Shown: positions 1 to 7,431, counted from the first letter of the stretch. The stretch is DNA of 9,888 bases from Comamonadaceae bacterium (GCA_947374105.1 CANCAO010000034.1:1-9888), one strand, 5' to 3'. The notes: generated by a model not told the origin, from the sequence alone. Numbers and translations are program-made.

Positions 1-191
1 GCCGCGCTGATGCGCTGGATGAGCTCGGGCGCGGGCAGCGTGTCAATGTGGTGCACCTCGAACTTGCGCATGACTTCGCCCACGGCGCTGGGGGCAGATC
101 CGGCGTGCAGCCACAGGGTGAGTTCACCAGAGCGGTCTTCCAACAAGACTTGCTGGGTGCGGGCAAAGGCGTAGGGAAGGGGATGGCGCAT
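1..191 (-). CDS. gspE: T2SS assembly ATPase GspE, N-terminal fragment (runs off left edge)
   Basis: Only about 63 N-terminal codons are present, and the 3' end lies beyond base 1. The visible protein starts MRHPLPYAFARTQQVLL and continues through a region rich in hydrophobic and acidic residues to LPAPELIQRISA. This resembles the N1E-type N-terminal domain of beta-proteobacterial GspE, which docks onto the cytoplasmic domain of GspL. In the family, GspE is a hexameric cytoplasmic ATPase that powers pseudopilus assembly. The Walker A/B and zinc-binding parts of the family lie outside the window, so the call rests on the N-terminus and on position directly after gspD. The ATG is 13 bases after the gspD stop. 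No strong Shine-Dalgarno sequence is visible, and I see no better start upstream in frame. A later T2SS gene such as gspF would be expected further left. Confidence 0.82.
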   Translation of the reverse strand, partial: MRHPLPYAFARTQQVLLEDRSGELTLWLHAGSAPSAVGEVMRKFEVHHIDTLPAPELIQRISA

Positions 192-204
192 GTCTGGGCA
201 GGGA

Positions 205-2295
205 TTAGCGTGGCTTGGTTGCAGGCAGCACGGCCGATTCGTTAATGGGCATGGTGCTGCTGGGCACCGGCTGGGCGTTGATCTGGTTGTTGCGCATCAG
301 GTCGTAGCGGCCCTGTGCCAACGCATCGCTGTCGGCGGCGTTGCGCACCACCACCGGACGCAAGAAGACCATCAGATTGGTCTTCTTGCGGCTGCGCGAT
401 TCGCTTTTAAAAAGGTTGCCAAAGAAGGGGATGTCACCTAGGCCGGGCACCTTGCTTTTGTTGCCCGCATATTCGTCTTGTAGTAAGCCCCCCAGCACCA
501 CAATCGCGCCGTCATCCACCAGCACATTCGACTCGATAGATCGCTTGTTGGTGATCAGACCCGTGCTGGAGTTGACGGAGGTGGCATCTACGCTGGAAAC
601 CTCTTGAAAAATCGCCAGCTTGACGGTGCCGTTTTCGCTGATCTGTGGTTTAACCCGCAGCGTCAAACCCACATCTTTGCGCTCAATGGTTTGGAAGGGG
701 TTGACGACTCCGCCTGCACTAGCTGATGTGTTGCTGTACTGGCCGGTGACAAAGGGCACGTTTTGCCCGATGACGATCTTGGCCTCTTCGTTGTCCAGCG
801 TGAGCAGGTTGGGTGTGGACAGAATGTTGCCTGAGCCTGTGGACTCCAAGAAGTTGGCCAGAAAGCCCAACACATAGACGCCATTGGTGAGGTTGGCCGC
901 ACCCAAGTTCAGACCCGTGGGCGGTGTGAGCGTGCCGCTGGCCCCCTGGGTGGCCAGGTTGATGATGTTGTTGCCACCCGTGCCAAAGTTGGTGCCGATC
1001 ACACCCACCGTGCCATTGCCTGCACTGCCCAGTCCCGTTTGCCACTGGATGCCAAATTGAGCCGCTTGGTTGGCATCCACTTCGGCAATCAGGCTCTCCA
1101 CAAACACCTGGGCGCGCCGGGCATCGAGTTTGTCAATCACCGCGCGCAGTTGCCGGTATTGCGGCTCGGGCGCGGTGATGATGAGGGAGTTGGTCGCCGG
1201 GTCGGCCTGGATTTGTCCGCCTGTCGTGGTTTGATTCAGCCCCGGTGCGCCACCAAGGGTTACCGGGGCGCTTGGCGTGCCTAGGGTGCCTATCGGATTG
1301 GTGGTGCTGCGCGCGTCTCCGGCCATGGCCGCCCTGAGGGTGGAGGCCAGCTTGGTGGCATCGGCATTTTTGAGGTACACCACATAGATGTTACCGCTGG
1401 CGCCGTTGCTTTGCGTGGAGGCTGTGTCAAGTTTCTCGACCAGTGATTTGACTTGCGCCACGCGCGCCGGGTTGGCCGCGCGCAAGATCAGGCTGTTGCT
1501 GCGTGGCTCGGCCACGAGCGTGGTTTTGAAGGAGGCGTCAGTTTGACCTTGCCCTGGCGCGGCCCCGGCGCTGCTGCCGGACTCGATCAAGCGCAAAACC
1601 AAGGGCGCTAGGTCGCTGGCTATGGCGTGCTGGAGCTTGATGACTTCCACATCCGTCGCGTTGGACACGTCCATGGCGGCGATGATGCGGGCCATGCGCT
1701 GCAAGTTGTCGGCGTAGTCGGTGATGACGAGCGAGTTGTTGCCGGGGTTGACGTTGATCGTGTTGTTAGGGCTGATGAGGGGGCGCAGCACGGGCACCAG
1801 GTTGTTGGCGTTTTCAAAATTGAGTTTGAAGATTTGCGTCACGATGTGGTTGTTGCTGGTGGATACCGCACCTGCCGAGACCGCGCCGCTTTGCAGTTTG
1901 GCGTCGGCTTCGGGCACCACCTTGTCCAGCCCGGCGGCCTCCACTACGGTAAAGCCTTGCAGCCGCAGTGTGGCCAGGAACAGGTTGTAGGCCGCAGCGG
2001 GTGACACCGCACGTTCGGTGCTCAGATTCATCGTGCCTTTGACGCGGGGATCGACCACCACCTGGCGACCGGTGAGGGTGGCCATGGCGCGGGCCACGGC
2101 ATCAATCTCGGCGTTGGCAAAGTTCAGCGTCACGGGTTCGCCGCGCTTGAACTCGGTGCTGGTTCCCGTTGGACTTGCTGAGCCGGTTTGAGCCCAACTT
2201 TGAGGCAAAAATTGGCCTGTAGTACCTGAAATGCATGCGCAAGCAGCTATGTAAATGATAGCGTGCGTGAATCGATTGGAAGTCAGATGTTTCAT
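205..2295 (-). CDS. gspD: T2SS outer-membrane secretin GspD
   Basis: A 696-residue secretin, typical in length for GspD. It forms the multimeric outer-membrane gate through which folded exoproteins leave the periplasm. A signal peptide covers about residues 1-35, with possible cleavage after SWA. The N0 domain is about 50-130 (VTLNFANAEIDAVARAMA). N1, N2 and N3 follow at about 151-213, 215-290 and 300-391, each with the repeated pattern 'NSLII(T/L)' ending in a KLD or AAMD helix. The secretin core is about 395-652, with the gate motif VPFVTG (513-518) and the C-terminal strands VLGGLLQDE and VPGLGDIPFFGNLF. The tail after 652 is short, with no clear pilotin-binding domain. The start is 3 bases after the gspN stop. 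Residues 12-28 are encoded by a dispersed-repeat-like sequence (separate entry), including the rare ATA codon and two cysteines. A weak lipobox (IAAC, 16-19) also sits there. Identification is very secure. Confidence 0.97.
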   Translation of the reverse strand: MKHLTSNRFTHAIIYIAACACISGTTGQFLPQSWAQTGSASPTGTSTEFKRGEPVTLNFANAEIDAVARAMATLTGRQVVVDPRVKGTMNLSTERAVSPAAAYNLFLATLRLQGFTVVEAAGLDKVVPEADAKLQSGAVSAGAVSTSNNHIVTQIFKLNFENANNLVPVLRPLISPNNTINVNPGNNSLVITDYADNLQRMARIIAAMDVSNATDVEVIKLQHAIASDLAPLVLRLIESGSSAGAAPGQGQTDASFKTTLVAEPRSNSLILRAANPARVAQVKSLVEKLDTASTQSNGASGNIYVVYLKNADATKLASTLRAAMAGDARSTTNPIGTLGTPSAPVTLGGAPGLNQTTTGGQIQADPATNSLIITAPEPQYRQLRAVIDKLDARRAQVFVESLIAEVDANQAAQFGIQWQTGLGSAGNGTVGVIGTNFGTGGNNIINLATQGASGTLTPPTGLNLGAANLTNGVYVLGFLANFLESTGSGNILSTPNLLTLDNEEAKIVIGQNVPFVTGQYSNTSASAGGVVNPFQTIERKDVGLTLRVKPQISENGTVKLAIFQEVSSVDATSVNSSTGLITNKRSIESNVLVDDGAIVVLGGLLQDEYAGNKSKVPGLGDIPFFGNLFKSESRSRKKTNLMVFLRPVVVRNAADSDALAQGRYDLMRNNQINAQPVPSSTMPINESAVLPATKPR
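2214..2262 (-). repeat. AT-richer dispersed repeat, copy 1, inside gspD signal peptide
   Basis: On the minus strand this reads GCTAT-N7-ATAGC (a 5-bp stem), then TGCTTGCGCA, and ends in ACTACAGGCC. It can be aligned with 9746-9795 read on the same strand: both have GCTA, then ATAGCTG, then TG(C/T)GCA, then CTACAG followed by a C-rich end. The spacing differs by about one base. It is more AT-rich than flanking coding sequence. From memory, similar GCTAT...ATAGCTGCTTGCGC elements are scattered between genes in Comamonadaceae; this was not searched. It falls exactly on codons 12-27 of gspD. Confidence 0.55.
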
Positions 2296-2298
2296 GCT

Positions 2299-3099
2299 TT
2301 AGCCAAGGGTGATGAGGGAACGGGCACCGTCGCGGCGCCCGATGATGTTCAATAGATTTGACAGTGCGTCTAGGTGCTCAGGTGCTGCGCTGGCACTGCC
2401 TTCAAAATGCCACCGTGAGTTGTCCCAGTCTCCGTGGCCCGTGAGTTGAAGGCTGCCGTTCAGGGTGGTTAATTCCAGGCCGATAGCTTGGCTGTCTTTG
2501 TCGCTACTTTTGAGAGTAAGGCGGTAGCTGCCCATGGGCTGTAGGGTGGACAGTCGTGAGGACATATCAAGCGCCTCCAACTGGGCACGTCCTGCCATGG
2601 CGAGTCGTCCCTGCACCAGTGAGATGGACAAGCCCTGGGCTGAAAGATGCAGTACACCTTTGGCTTGAACCGTGTTCCACGGCGTCCCCAGACCTGCCAG
2701 CAGCTCGGCTGGCCATTGGGACAAGCCGTCTTGCATGGACAGGTGCAGACTGTCCCAGCCCGGGGTGGCTTGCAAGTGCAGTGGATGGGGTGTGCAGCAA
2801 GAGGCTACAAGCTGTAGTTGCCAAGCAGGCCACGTCGGTTGTAGTTGCCAAGCCAGACGGCCCGGCAAGGCCACCGCATCATTACTACCCGCGCCGCCGG
2901 TCAGCATGAGCTGGGCTGAACCTTTCCAGACGGTGCCTTGGGGCTCTGTCAGTAGCAGACGTGCACCACTGAACTGCTGGACCATCCCCGCCAACCAGCG
3001 CGCTGGTGCGAATACCAGAATGGCTGCAATCAGGCCAAGCAGGGCGCCTCCTGCGGCCCAGGTCCAGGGGGAGCAAGGGGGGCGGTTCAGACGGATCAT
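2299..3099 (-). CDS. gspN: T2SS protein GspN
   Basis: A 266-residue protein with a short cytoplasmic N-terminus, one membrane segment (about residues 14-33) and a long periplasmic beta-rich domain. Family features visible in order are LLLTEPQGTVWKGSAQL (about 48-64), a Trp-rich PTWPAWQLQL strand, PMGSYRLTL (about 188-196), LNGSLQLTGHGDW, and a C-terminal segment with LLNIIGRRDG that ends in ITLG. GspN occurs in only some T2SS operons, and its exact role is not settled; it is thought to act with the GspC/L/M inner-membrane platform. The gene lies 24 bases after gspM and only 3 bases before gspD, which ties secretin expression to the platform genes. The ATG at 3099 has no convincing Shine-Dalgarno sequence. 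A Cys-Cys pair near residues 100-101 is not a family hallmark that I know. Confidence 0.92.
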   Translation of the reverse strand: MIRLNRPPCSPWTWAAGGALLGLIAAILVFAPARWLAGMVQQFSGARLLLTEPQGTVWKGSAQLMLTGGAGSNDAVALPGRLAWQLQPTWPAWQLQLVASCCTPHPLHLQATPGWDSLHLSMQDGLSQWPAELLAGLGTPWNTVQAKGVLHLSAQGLSISLVQGRLAMAGRAQLEALDMSSRLSTLQPMGSYRLTLKSSDKDSQAIGLELTTLNGSLQLTGHGDWDNSRWHFEGSASAAPEHLDALSNLLNIIGRRDGARSLITLG

Positions 3100-3123
3100 G
3101 CGGTGGTCATGAAGAGGGGCAGT

Positions 3124-3612
3124 TCAACGCACAGGCAGCGCCATCACGACTTGACCACTCCAGGCGCCAGGGGTGCCACTGTCGCGACTCAGGTGGGCTT
3201 CGGTGGGCAGGGCGTGGGCGTTGATGCGGCTTTGGGCCAACCATTGGGCCAATACCTGGCCCGAAATGCCATTGAGGGTGACGGAGACACGCTCACCGCT
3301 CACGCTGAGTTGCGCCCCCGAGCCCAGCCCTTGTTTGACGGCGACTTGCAGTGCCCGCAGGGCGTCATCACGCCCGATTTTGGGCTGGGCTTGCAGCGCA
3401 CGGGCCTGAGCTTGCAGGCGTTGCATACTTTGCAATTGGCTGTCCAACTGGTCGCGCTGGGTTTGTGATTGACGCCAAGTGAGCAGCGCAGGGCTGAGTA
3501 AAACCCACCAAAGCAACGCCAGCCCCACTAAGCCAGCGGCCAAGGCGGCTCCGGTTTTCTCGCGCGGGGCCAAGCGGCTCAAGAGGTTTGTTAAAGGGAG
3601 CAGCAGCTTCAT
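3124..3612 (-). CDS. gspM: T2SS inner-membrane platform protein GspM
   Basis: A 162-residue bitopic inner-membrane protein of normal GspM size. It has a short basic cytoplasmic N-terminus containing the motif LAPREK. A membrane helix follows at about residues 22-42 (rich in Ala, Leu, Gly and Trp). A Gln-rich probable coiled coil runs about 46-78 (RQSQTQRDQLDSQLQSMQRL). The rest is a periplasmic ferredoxin-like domain, with GAQLSVSGERVSVTLNGISG and a conserved-looking LAQWLAQSRINAHALPTEAHL. In the family, GspM binds and stabilises GspL and forms part of the platform that works with the GspE ATPase and GspF. Its ATG overlaps the gspL stop by four bases (ATGA), a translational coupling arrangement that fits a fixed L:M ratio and fixes the start codon. 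Confidence 0.94.
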   Translation of the reverse strand: MKLLLPLTNLLSRLAPREKTGAALAAGLVGLALLWWVLLSPALLTWRQSQTQRDQLDSQLQSMQRLQAQARALQAQPKIGRDDALRALQVAVKQGLGSGAQLSVSGERVSVTLNGISGQVLAQWLAQSRINAHALPTEAHLSRDSGTPGAWSGQVVMALPVR

Positions 3613-4838
3613 GGTTGACCTGCCAGTCGTATGAGAAGACTGTCGGCTTCAATATGCGCGGCATAGCCTTTGGTTTTTAATTGAGTGATCAAGGTGGAGG
3701 TCTCCTCCGTGCTCAGGGTCAGGCCTTTGAGGCGTGTTTCACCGGCAGCAAATTCAATGGCACTGAGGGACTGCCCGGCGGGCAGGAGCGCACTCAAATG
3801 GCCCAATATGGCCTCTAGGTCTTGGCCTGATGGTGTGCCGGTGGCCTGTTGCAGGTTTGTGAGCGCACGCGCCATCTGTACCGGGGCGTCCACGATGACT
3901 TTGACATCCGGGAACGTGTCGGTCAAGGTGGCTCGGATGGCGGCACGTTGACTGTCCATGACAGCCCGTTCCTTCCAAGCCCAGGCGTTGAGCCCCAGCA
4001 AATGAATGCTTGTGAGCAAGACACTGCACCAGCGGGCTGCACGCCACTGGGGGGCGTGCAGGAAGGTTTGCCAGACCGAGTTCAAACGTTTGAGGGTGCG
4101 GGTATTGCCGGTGTTGATCAAATCAAACTGCGCCAGATTCCAGTCGGACTGGGCGGCCGTCAAACAACGCTGCTCGCTGGGCAGCAAGCTCACCGGGCGT
4201 TGGAACCACTGTTCTGAGACGCTTGCAACGCTGGGTTGCGCCACCAGCGCGCCGTGTTCTGGCCAGTCCAGCAAGGTCAGTGCAGCGCGCGACAGTGGGA
4301 GCACCATCACCCCTTGGGCACTAGGCACAACGAGTTGTGCAGGCAAGAGGCCCTCGGTGATGTACAGGGTGTTGGGGTTGGGCGCTTGGATATCAGGGGT
4401 GAACTCAGGCACGATCCGTGAGACTGGTTGGTGTGCCGCCTCGAGTGCCTGGAGCGAGGCGTGCAGCCAGGCTCTGTTGCACACGGCCACCCAGACGGGT
4501 TCATCGGCGCGTGCCGTGGGAGGCAGTGCGAAATGCACTTGCTCGGGTTCGTCCAACAAATGTTCTTCCAGCAGCCCCGATAGCACGGCACGCAGACGCT
4601 GTGGGTTGCTAGCGCTGTCGGCGCGCGTGCCTTTGGGCAGGGTCAGTCGATGCCAGGACAGCGCGCGCGCTGGCACGACGGCTACCACTTCGCCTGCCAA
4701 GGTTCGGGTGACCGGTAGCAATGCGGCTGTTGTACGGCCATGACCAACCACTGTTAAGCCGTTTTGGGTGAGGACGTACTCGTACTCTGTGGCGTTGCCA
4801 AGCAATGCAAGGGGGAGGGTGACAATTAGCGTGGTCAT
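3609..4838 (-). CDS. gspL: T2SS inner-membrane platform protein GspL
   Basis: A 409-residue protein matching GspL in layout. Residues 1 to about 260 form the cytoplasmic actin-like domain that receives GspE. Segments typical of the family are VVAVVPARALSWHRLTLPKG (51-70), RLRAVLSGLLEEHLLDEPEQVHFAL (81-105) and DWNLAQFDL (232-240). The single membrane helix is about 268-288 (around VLLTSIHLLGLNAWAW). A linker and a periplasmic ferredoxin-like domain (about 338-409) follow, with ILGHLSALLPAGQSLSAIEF. GspL bridges the ATPase to the periplasmic components and pairs with GspM. The ATG at 4838 follows a 45-base gap after gspK, the largest gap between gspI and gspM. No good Shine-Dalgarno sequence is visible. 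A seven-codon open frame ends in an ATGA overlap with this start (separate entry), which could feed ribosomes onto gspL. Confidence 0.95.
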   Translation of the reverse strand: MTTLIVTLPLALLGNATEYEYVLTQNGLTVVGHGRTTAALLPVTRTLAGEVVAVVPARALSWHRLTLPKGTRADSASNPQRLRAVLSGLLEEHLLDEPEQVHFALPPTARADEPVWVAVCNRAWLHASLQALEAAHQPVSRIVPEFTPDIQAPNPNTLYITEGLLPAQLVVPSAQGVMVLPLSRAALTLLDWPEHGALVAQPSVASVSEQWFQRPVSLLPSEQRCLTAAQSDWNLAQFDLINTGNTRTLKRLNSVWQTFLHAPQWRAARWCSVLLTSIHLLGLNAWAWKERAVMDSQRAAIRATLTDTFPDVKVIVDAPVQMARALTNLQQATGTPSGQDLEAILGHLSALLPAGQSLSAIEFAAGETRLKGLTLSTEETSTLITQLKTKGYAAHIEADSLLIRLAGQP

Positions 4839-4858
4839 GGTGGCGGTGTGCCAGTCAT
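4835..4858 (-). other. Seven-codon leader-like frame (MTGTPPP) overlapping gspL start
   Basis: Within the 45-base gspK-gspL gap an ATG opens a frame MTGTPPP. Its TGA stop overlaps the gspL ATG as ATGA, the same junction used elsewhere in this operon. No Shine-Dalgarno sequence is seen before it. A triple proline just before the stop is a known ribosome-pausing context relieved by EF-P. Such a short frame can arise by chance, so this is a weak, speculative call. Confidence 0.18.
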
Positions 4859-4883
4859 TGTAGAGAGGCTGGCGGGGCTGGAG

Positions 4884-5825
4884 TCAGGCCGCTATGAAGC
4901 CGGTGATGACGCCGCGTTCACGCCATAGCGTTTTCACCTCCATCCCGTCGCGCTGTACCAAGGAGCGCTCTTCGACGGTGGCTTGATCGTTGCGCAAGCG
5001 CCCCCGTACTTCGAAGAACCGTGAGGAGACGCTGAGATGGTCTTGCAAAGCGGCTGCGGCTTTGTCAGCGTCGGTCAGGGTGCGAAATTGGGTGTGTGCG
5101 CGCTCGGTCACCACACGCTGGGCATCGCTCATTTCAAAGGAGGGGATACTGGCATAAATGACAGGTGCACTGGCGGTGTTGATGTTCACTGGGGTGCGGT
5201 CTGGCAGCAGGGTGATGTAGGGCCGCAGCAGCGTGAGTGTCTGCGGGGTCAGGCCCAACCAGGACAGCTGCTCAATCCGCTGAGGGAGCAAGGGCCCCAC
5301 TGCGGTCTTGGCGTCCAGTGCCAAACGCAGATTGTTGGCAAGAGTCAACAGCTCTGCCGAGGGCAGGCCCAGCCATTCGAACAGTTTGCCAAAGGCCAGC
5401 ACATCGGGCTTGGAGAGCTGATTGCCTACGACTAGGTTAAAGACGTTCATGCGCGATTGCTGGTCGATGATGTTGCCTGAAAGAAATGCTTGGGGGACAT
5501 CGGCTTCGTCACTGTTGTTGCTGGTGTCAACGGCCAGAAAGCTGGACAGACGTGCTTCTTGCAGGGGCACAGCCCAAGGCTCGGCCAAGTGATCAATCGT
5601 GCTGGAGCGTGCATCTTCACGCAATATCAGCCTGGCCCAGTCCAGCGCGCCTGTGAGCAGCCAGGCGGTTTGCTGGCGGCTGCGTTCGGCGGACTCGACT
5701 TCGACATTGCGCCACTGTTGCCAAAGCGCAGCGGCGCTGAAGGTTGCGACCAGCGTCACGGTGAGCATGGCGGCCAGCAAAGCCGCGCCGCGCTGGGTGA
5801 TTGAGCGTGTCATTGTGCGTGTCAT
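4884..5825 (-). CDS. gspK: T2SS minor pseudopilin GspK
   Basis: A 313-residue protein, far larger than the other pseudopilins, as GspK always is. The prepilin leader MTRTMTRSITQRG would be cut after Gly13, leaving AALLAAMLTVTLVATFSAAA as the N-terminal membrane helix. The fifth mature residue is Ala, not Glu; GspK characteristically lacks Glu5, which fits its place at the pseudopilus tip. A helical segment with RSRQQTAWLLTGALDWARLILREDAR follows. The large inserted alpha domain includes GNIIDQQSRMNVFNL and TPVNINTASAPVIYAS, a helix-hairpin-helix-like stretch typical of the family. The tip complex I-J-K initiates pseudopilus assembly. The start at 5825 overlaps the gspJ stop as ATGA, which favours it over the in-frame ATG four codons later. 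Confidence 0.95.
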   Translation of the reverse strand: MTRTMTRSITQRGAALLAAMLTVTLVATFSAAALWQQWRNVEVESAERSRQQTAWLLTGALDWARLILREDARSSTIDHLAEPWAVPLQEARLSSFLAVDTSNNSDEADVPQAFLSGNIIDQQSRMNVFNLVVGNQLSKPDVLAFGKLFEWLGLPSAELLTLANNLRLALDAKTAVGPLLPQRIEQLSWLGLTPQTLTLLRPYITLLPDRTPVNINTASAPVIYASIPSFEMSDAQRVVTERAHTQFRTLTDADKAAAALQDHLSVSSRFFEVRGRLRNDQATVEERSLVQRDGMEVKTLWRERGVITGFIAA

Positions 5826-6538
5826 GACTTGCCGCCTGCCAGCGTGGGGCGTACCCAGTCCCGAGTGAGAAAACCTTGCAAGGCGTGGTCTGTGGGGAGT
5901 GTGAGTACCAGGCGAACGCCATCAGGTACGACAGGGGTAGGTGCGGTTGTGTCTGTGCCGGGTGTGCCTAAGGGCTGGCTCAAGGGCGTGGTCAAACGGC
6001 CATCACTTGACAAGGGGTTACTCCAGGCGTCACCCCGGTAAAAATAGATTTGCCATTGTGCCAAGGGCGTGATTGAGACCTCACGTTTTTTTGTCTCATC
6101 CCCCGGGTTTTGCGCCCATTGAGCGGCTTGCTGCCAAGCCTCTTGTAGCGCACTGCGCTCGCGTAAAGGGGGGGATTGCCAACGCAGCCATTGCCCTGCA
6201 CCGCCCGTACCACCTATGTCGCGGCGTGCCCAGGCCACTACCACCAAGCCATCGGCCTGGGCAGCAGAGACGTGCCGGGTGATGCGCAGTGCCCGGCCAT
6301 CCCATTCGATGGCATTGAGTCCAGGGCCTTGCACCATGGCGTCCAGATCGGCCCCCCACTGCACCAGCGCGGTTTGCAAACTCAGCACCTCGTTGGTGCG
6401 TTGCTGCGTCTGTGTTTGAGCCCGTGCCATGCCATCCAGGCTACGCCAGCTTAGGATGGCCATGAGCGCCATCACTGACAGGGCGATCAACAGCTCGATG
6501 AGTGTGAAGCCTTTGTTCCTGCTGGGATGGGGCTGCAT
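5822..6538 (-). CDS. gspJ: T2SS minor pseudopilin GspJ
   Basis: About 238 residues. The prepilin leader MQPHPSRNKG is cut after Gly10, followed by mature FTLIELLIALSVMALMAILS with Glu at mature position 5. The body matches GspJ: SWRSLDGMARAQ, the conserved-looking WGADLDAMVQ, GLVVVAWARRD, LQEAWQQAAQWAQ and WQIYFYRGDAWSNPLSSD, ending DGVRLVLTL and DWVRPTLAGGKS. A Thr/Pro-rich insert (about residues 190-208) separates the last strands. GspJ forms the pseudopilus tip with GspI and GspK. I chose the ATG at 6538, which overlaps the gspI stop by one base (TGATG). A TTG one codon upstream (6541) would give a four-base overlap and is the alternative. The stop overlaps gspK by four bases. Neighbours on both sides are minor pseudopilins. 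Confidence 0.94.
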   Translation of the reverse strand: MQPHPSRNKGFTLIELLIALSVMALMAILSWRSLDGMARAQTQTQQRTNEVLSLQTALVQWGADLDAMVQGPGLNAIEWDGRALRITRHVSAAQADGLVVVAWARRDIGGTGGAGQWLRWQSPPLRERSALQEAWQQAAQWAQNPGDETKKREVSITPLAQWQIYFYRGDAWSNPLSSDGRLTTPLSQPLGTPGTDTTAPTPVVPDGVRLVLTLPTDHALQGFLTRDWVRPTLAGGKS

Positions 6539-6900
6539 CAATACCGCCCCATCACGGTGGAGAGCTGGAGCAAAGGCGTGTTGCCTTGGAAAACCTGTGC
6601 CACTACGCGCACAAAATTGGGGTTGGGTGTGGCTTGACCCGATAGGGCCACACTGAAGTGCTCTGCTGCCTGATCGCAGGTTTGGGTGCTTTCACCCACG
6701 GCGGGCATTTGTTTGGCCAAGCGCAGTTTGATCAGTGCGTTTTCAGCGCACAGTTGGGCCAGAAAAATATCTGACTGGCGCATGGCGTTGCGCGTCAAGG
6801 CAGTGGTGGCCTGCAAGCCTGCCATCAAGGCGATGGACACAATGGCCAGCGCCACCAGCACCTCGATCAAGGTAAAGCCTAGAGACGAGGATCGCTTCAT
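6538..6900 (-). CDS. gspI: T2SS minor pseudopilin GspI
   Basis: A 120-residue protein of normal GspI length. The leader MKRSSSLG is cut after Gly8, followed by FTLIEVLVALAIVSIALMAG with Glu at mature position 5. The next residues, LQATTALTRNAMRQSDIFLAQLCAENALIKLRL, match the conserved GspI helix (the 'A.NA...L' pattern). The C-terminal part is short and beta-rich, ending in QLSTVMGRY. In the family GspI is the nucleator of the I-J-K tip complex, with which GspH can associate. The ATG overlaps the gspH stop by four bases (ATGA), and the stop overlaps the gspJ start, so H-I-J-K are read as a coupled block. A Cys pair (about residues 51 and 75) could form a disulfide in the periplasm; this is inferred from position only. 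Confidence 0.95.
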   Translation of the reverse strand: MKRSSSLGFTLIEVLVALAIVSIALMAGLQATTALTRNAMRQSDIFLAQLCAENALIKLRLAKQMPAVGESTQTCDQAAEHFSVALSGQATPNPNFVRVVAQVFQGNTPLLQLSTVMGRY

Positions 6901-7373
6901 GGCTGCACGGAGAAAGGTCGCAAGCCGTCGGTGACGACGTGCAGCACGCGGGCGGGTTGCTCGACGGAACTCAAGGCAATGTCCTGCAGTCCGATCAGGG
7001 GCTCGGGGCCAAGCAGCACCGTTTTGGGGTTGCGCACACGGGTATCGGTGCCGAGCCAGTCCTGGGGCAATGAGGCGGGCGGAAGACCCTCAAAACGGAA
7101 ACCCTGTGCCGTCACGCGCCAGCGCACCGCCACACCACTGGCGCGGGACTGAGCACGGGCCGACTCCAGCAACATGGCCAGGCGTTGCGCCTCGCGCTCG
7201 AGCCCACTTTGCGCTGAGGCACGCATGGCAAAACCCACGCCTGCTGATGCCATTGCAATGATGGCCACCACGACCATCAGCTCCAGCAGAGTGAAGCCTC
7301 GACAGCGCGGAGTACGTCGAGTGACAAGCGTGGATGCCACAGCCGCAGCGCCGGGCCGCGCTAAGCAAGGCAT
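6897..7373 (-). CDS. gspH: T2SS minor pseudopilin GspH with atypical repeat-derived leader
   Basis: A 158-residue protein from the ATG at 7373. Cleavage after Gly26 would release FTLLELMVVVAIIAMASAGV, with Glu at mature position 5. The family helix LEREAQRLAMLLESARAQSRASGVAVRWRV follows, then a beta-rich domain (FRFEGLPPASLP, VLLGPEPL) ending in VVTDGLRPFSVQP. GspH sits near the pseudopilus tip. The leader is long for a pseudopilin (26 residues, MPCLARPGAAAVASTLV...). Its first 8-9 codons, the ATG and an SD-like GAGG five to six bases upstream all lie within a GC-rich palindromic repeat. The reading frame stays open upstream into gspG, but the ATGs there lie inside gspG. An alternative start is GTG at 7340, giving a 15-residue leader but no Shine-Dalgarno sequence. 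Identity is secure; the start is uncertain. Confidence 0.92.
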   Translation of the reverse strand: MPCLARPGAAAVASTLVTRRTPRCRGFTLLELMVVVAIIAMASAGVGFAMRASAQSGLEREAQRLAMLLESARAQSRASGVAVRWRVTAQGFRFEGLPPASLPQDWLGTDTRVRNPKTVLLGPEPLIGLQDIALSSVEQPARVLHVVTDGLRPFSVQP

Positions 7374-7391
7374 GACCCCCTCGGGGGGCAG
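7349..7391 (-). repeat. GC-rich palindromic dispersed repeat, copy A, spanning gspH start
   Basis: On the minus strand it begins with CTGCCCCCCGAGGGGG (a five-base C/G stem with a CGA loop) and ends in GGCCCGGCG. The first 16 bases are identical to 9563-9578 on the plus strand. The next 26-27 bases also align with one gap: matching CTT, CT and GGCCCG blocks, then a final CG. The gspH ATG (7371-7373) is within the element. From memory, palindromes of this type are common between genes in Comamonadaceae; no search was run. Confidence 0.65.
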
Positions 7392-7431
7392 GAAGCTACA
7401 CGAAGTGAGCGACCGCGAGGACCACACATCT

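Noticed and set aside
4600..4620. Third copy of the AT-richer repeat (TGCTAGCGCT in gspL)
   Set aside because: Only a short GC-rich match within conserved-looking coding sequence; it lacks the GCTA...ATAGCTG order and the CTACAG end.
4006..4743. 245-codon open frame on the plus strand
   Set aside because: It is fully antisense to gspL, rich in Cys, Arg and Ser with no domain-like pattern, and explained by the GC-rich coding strand opposite.
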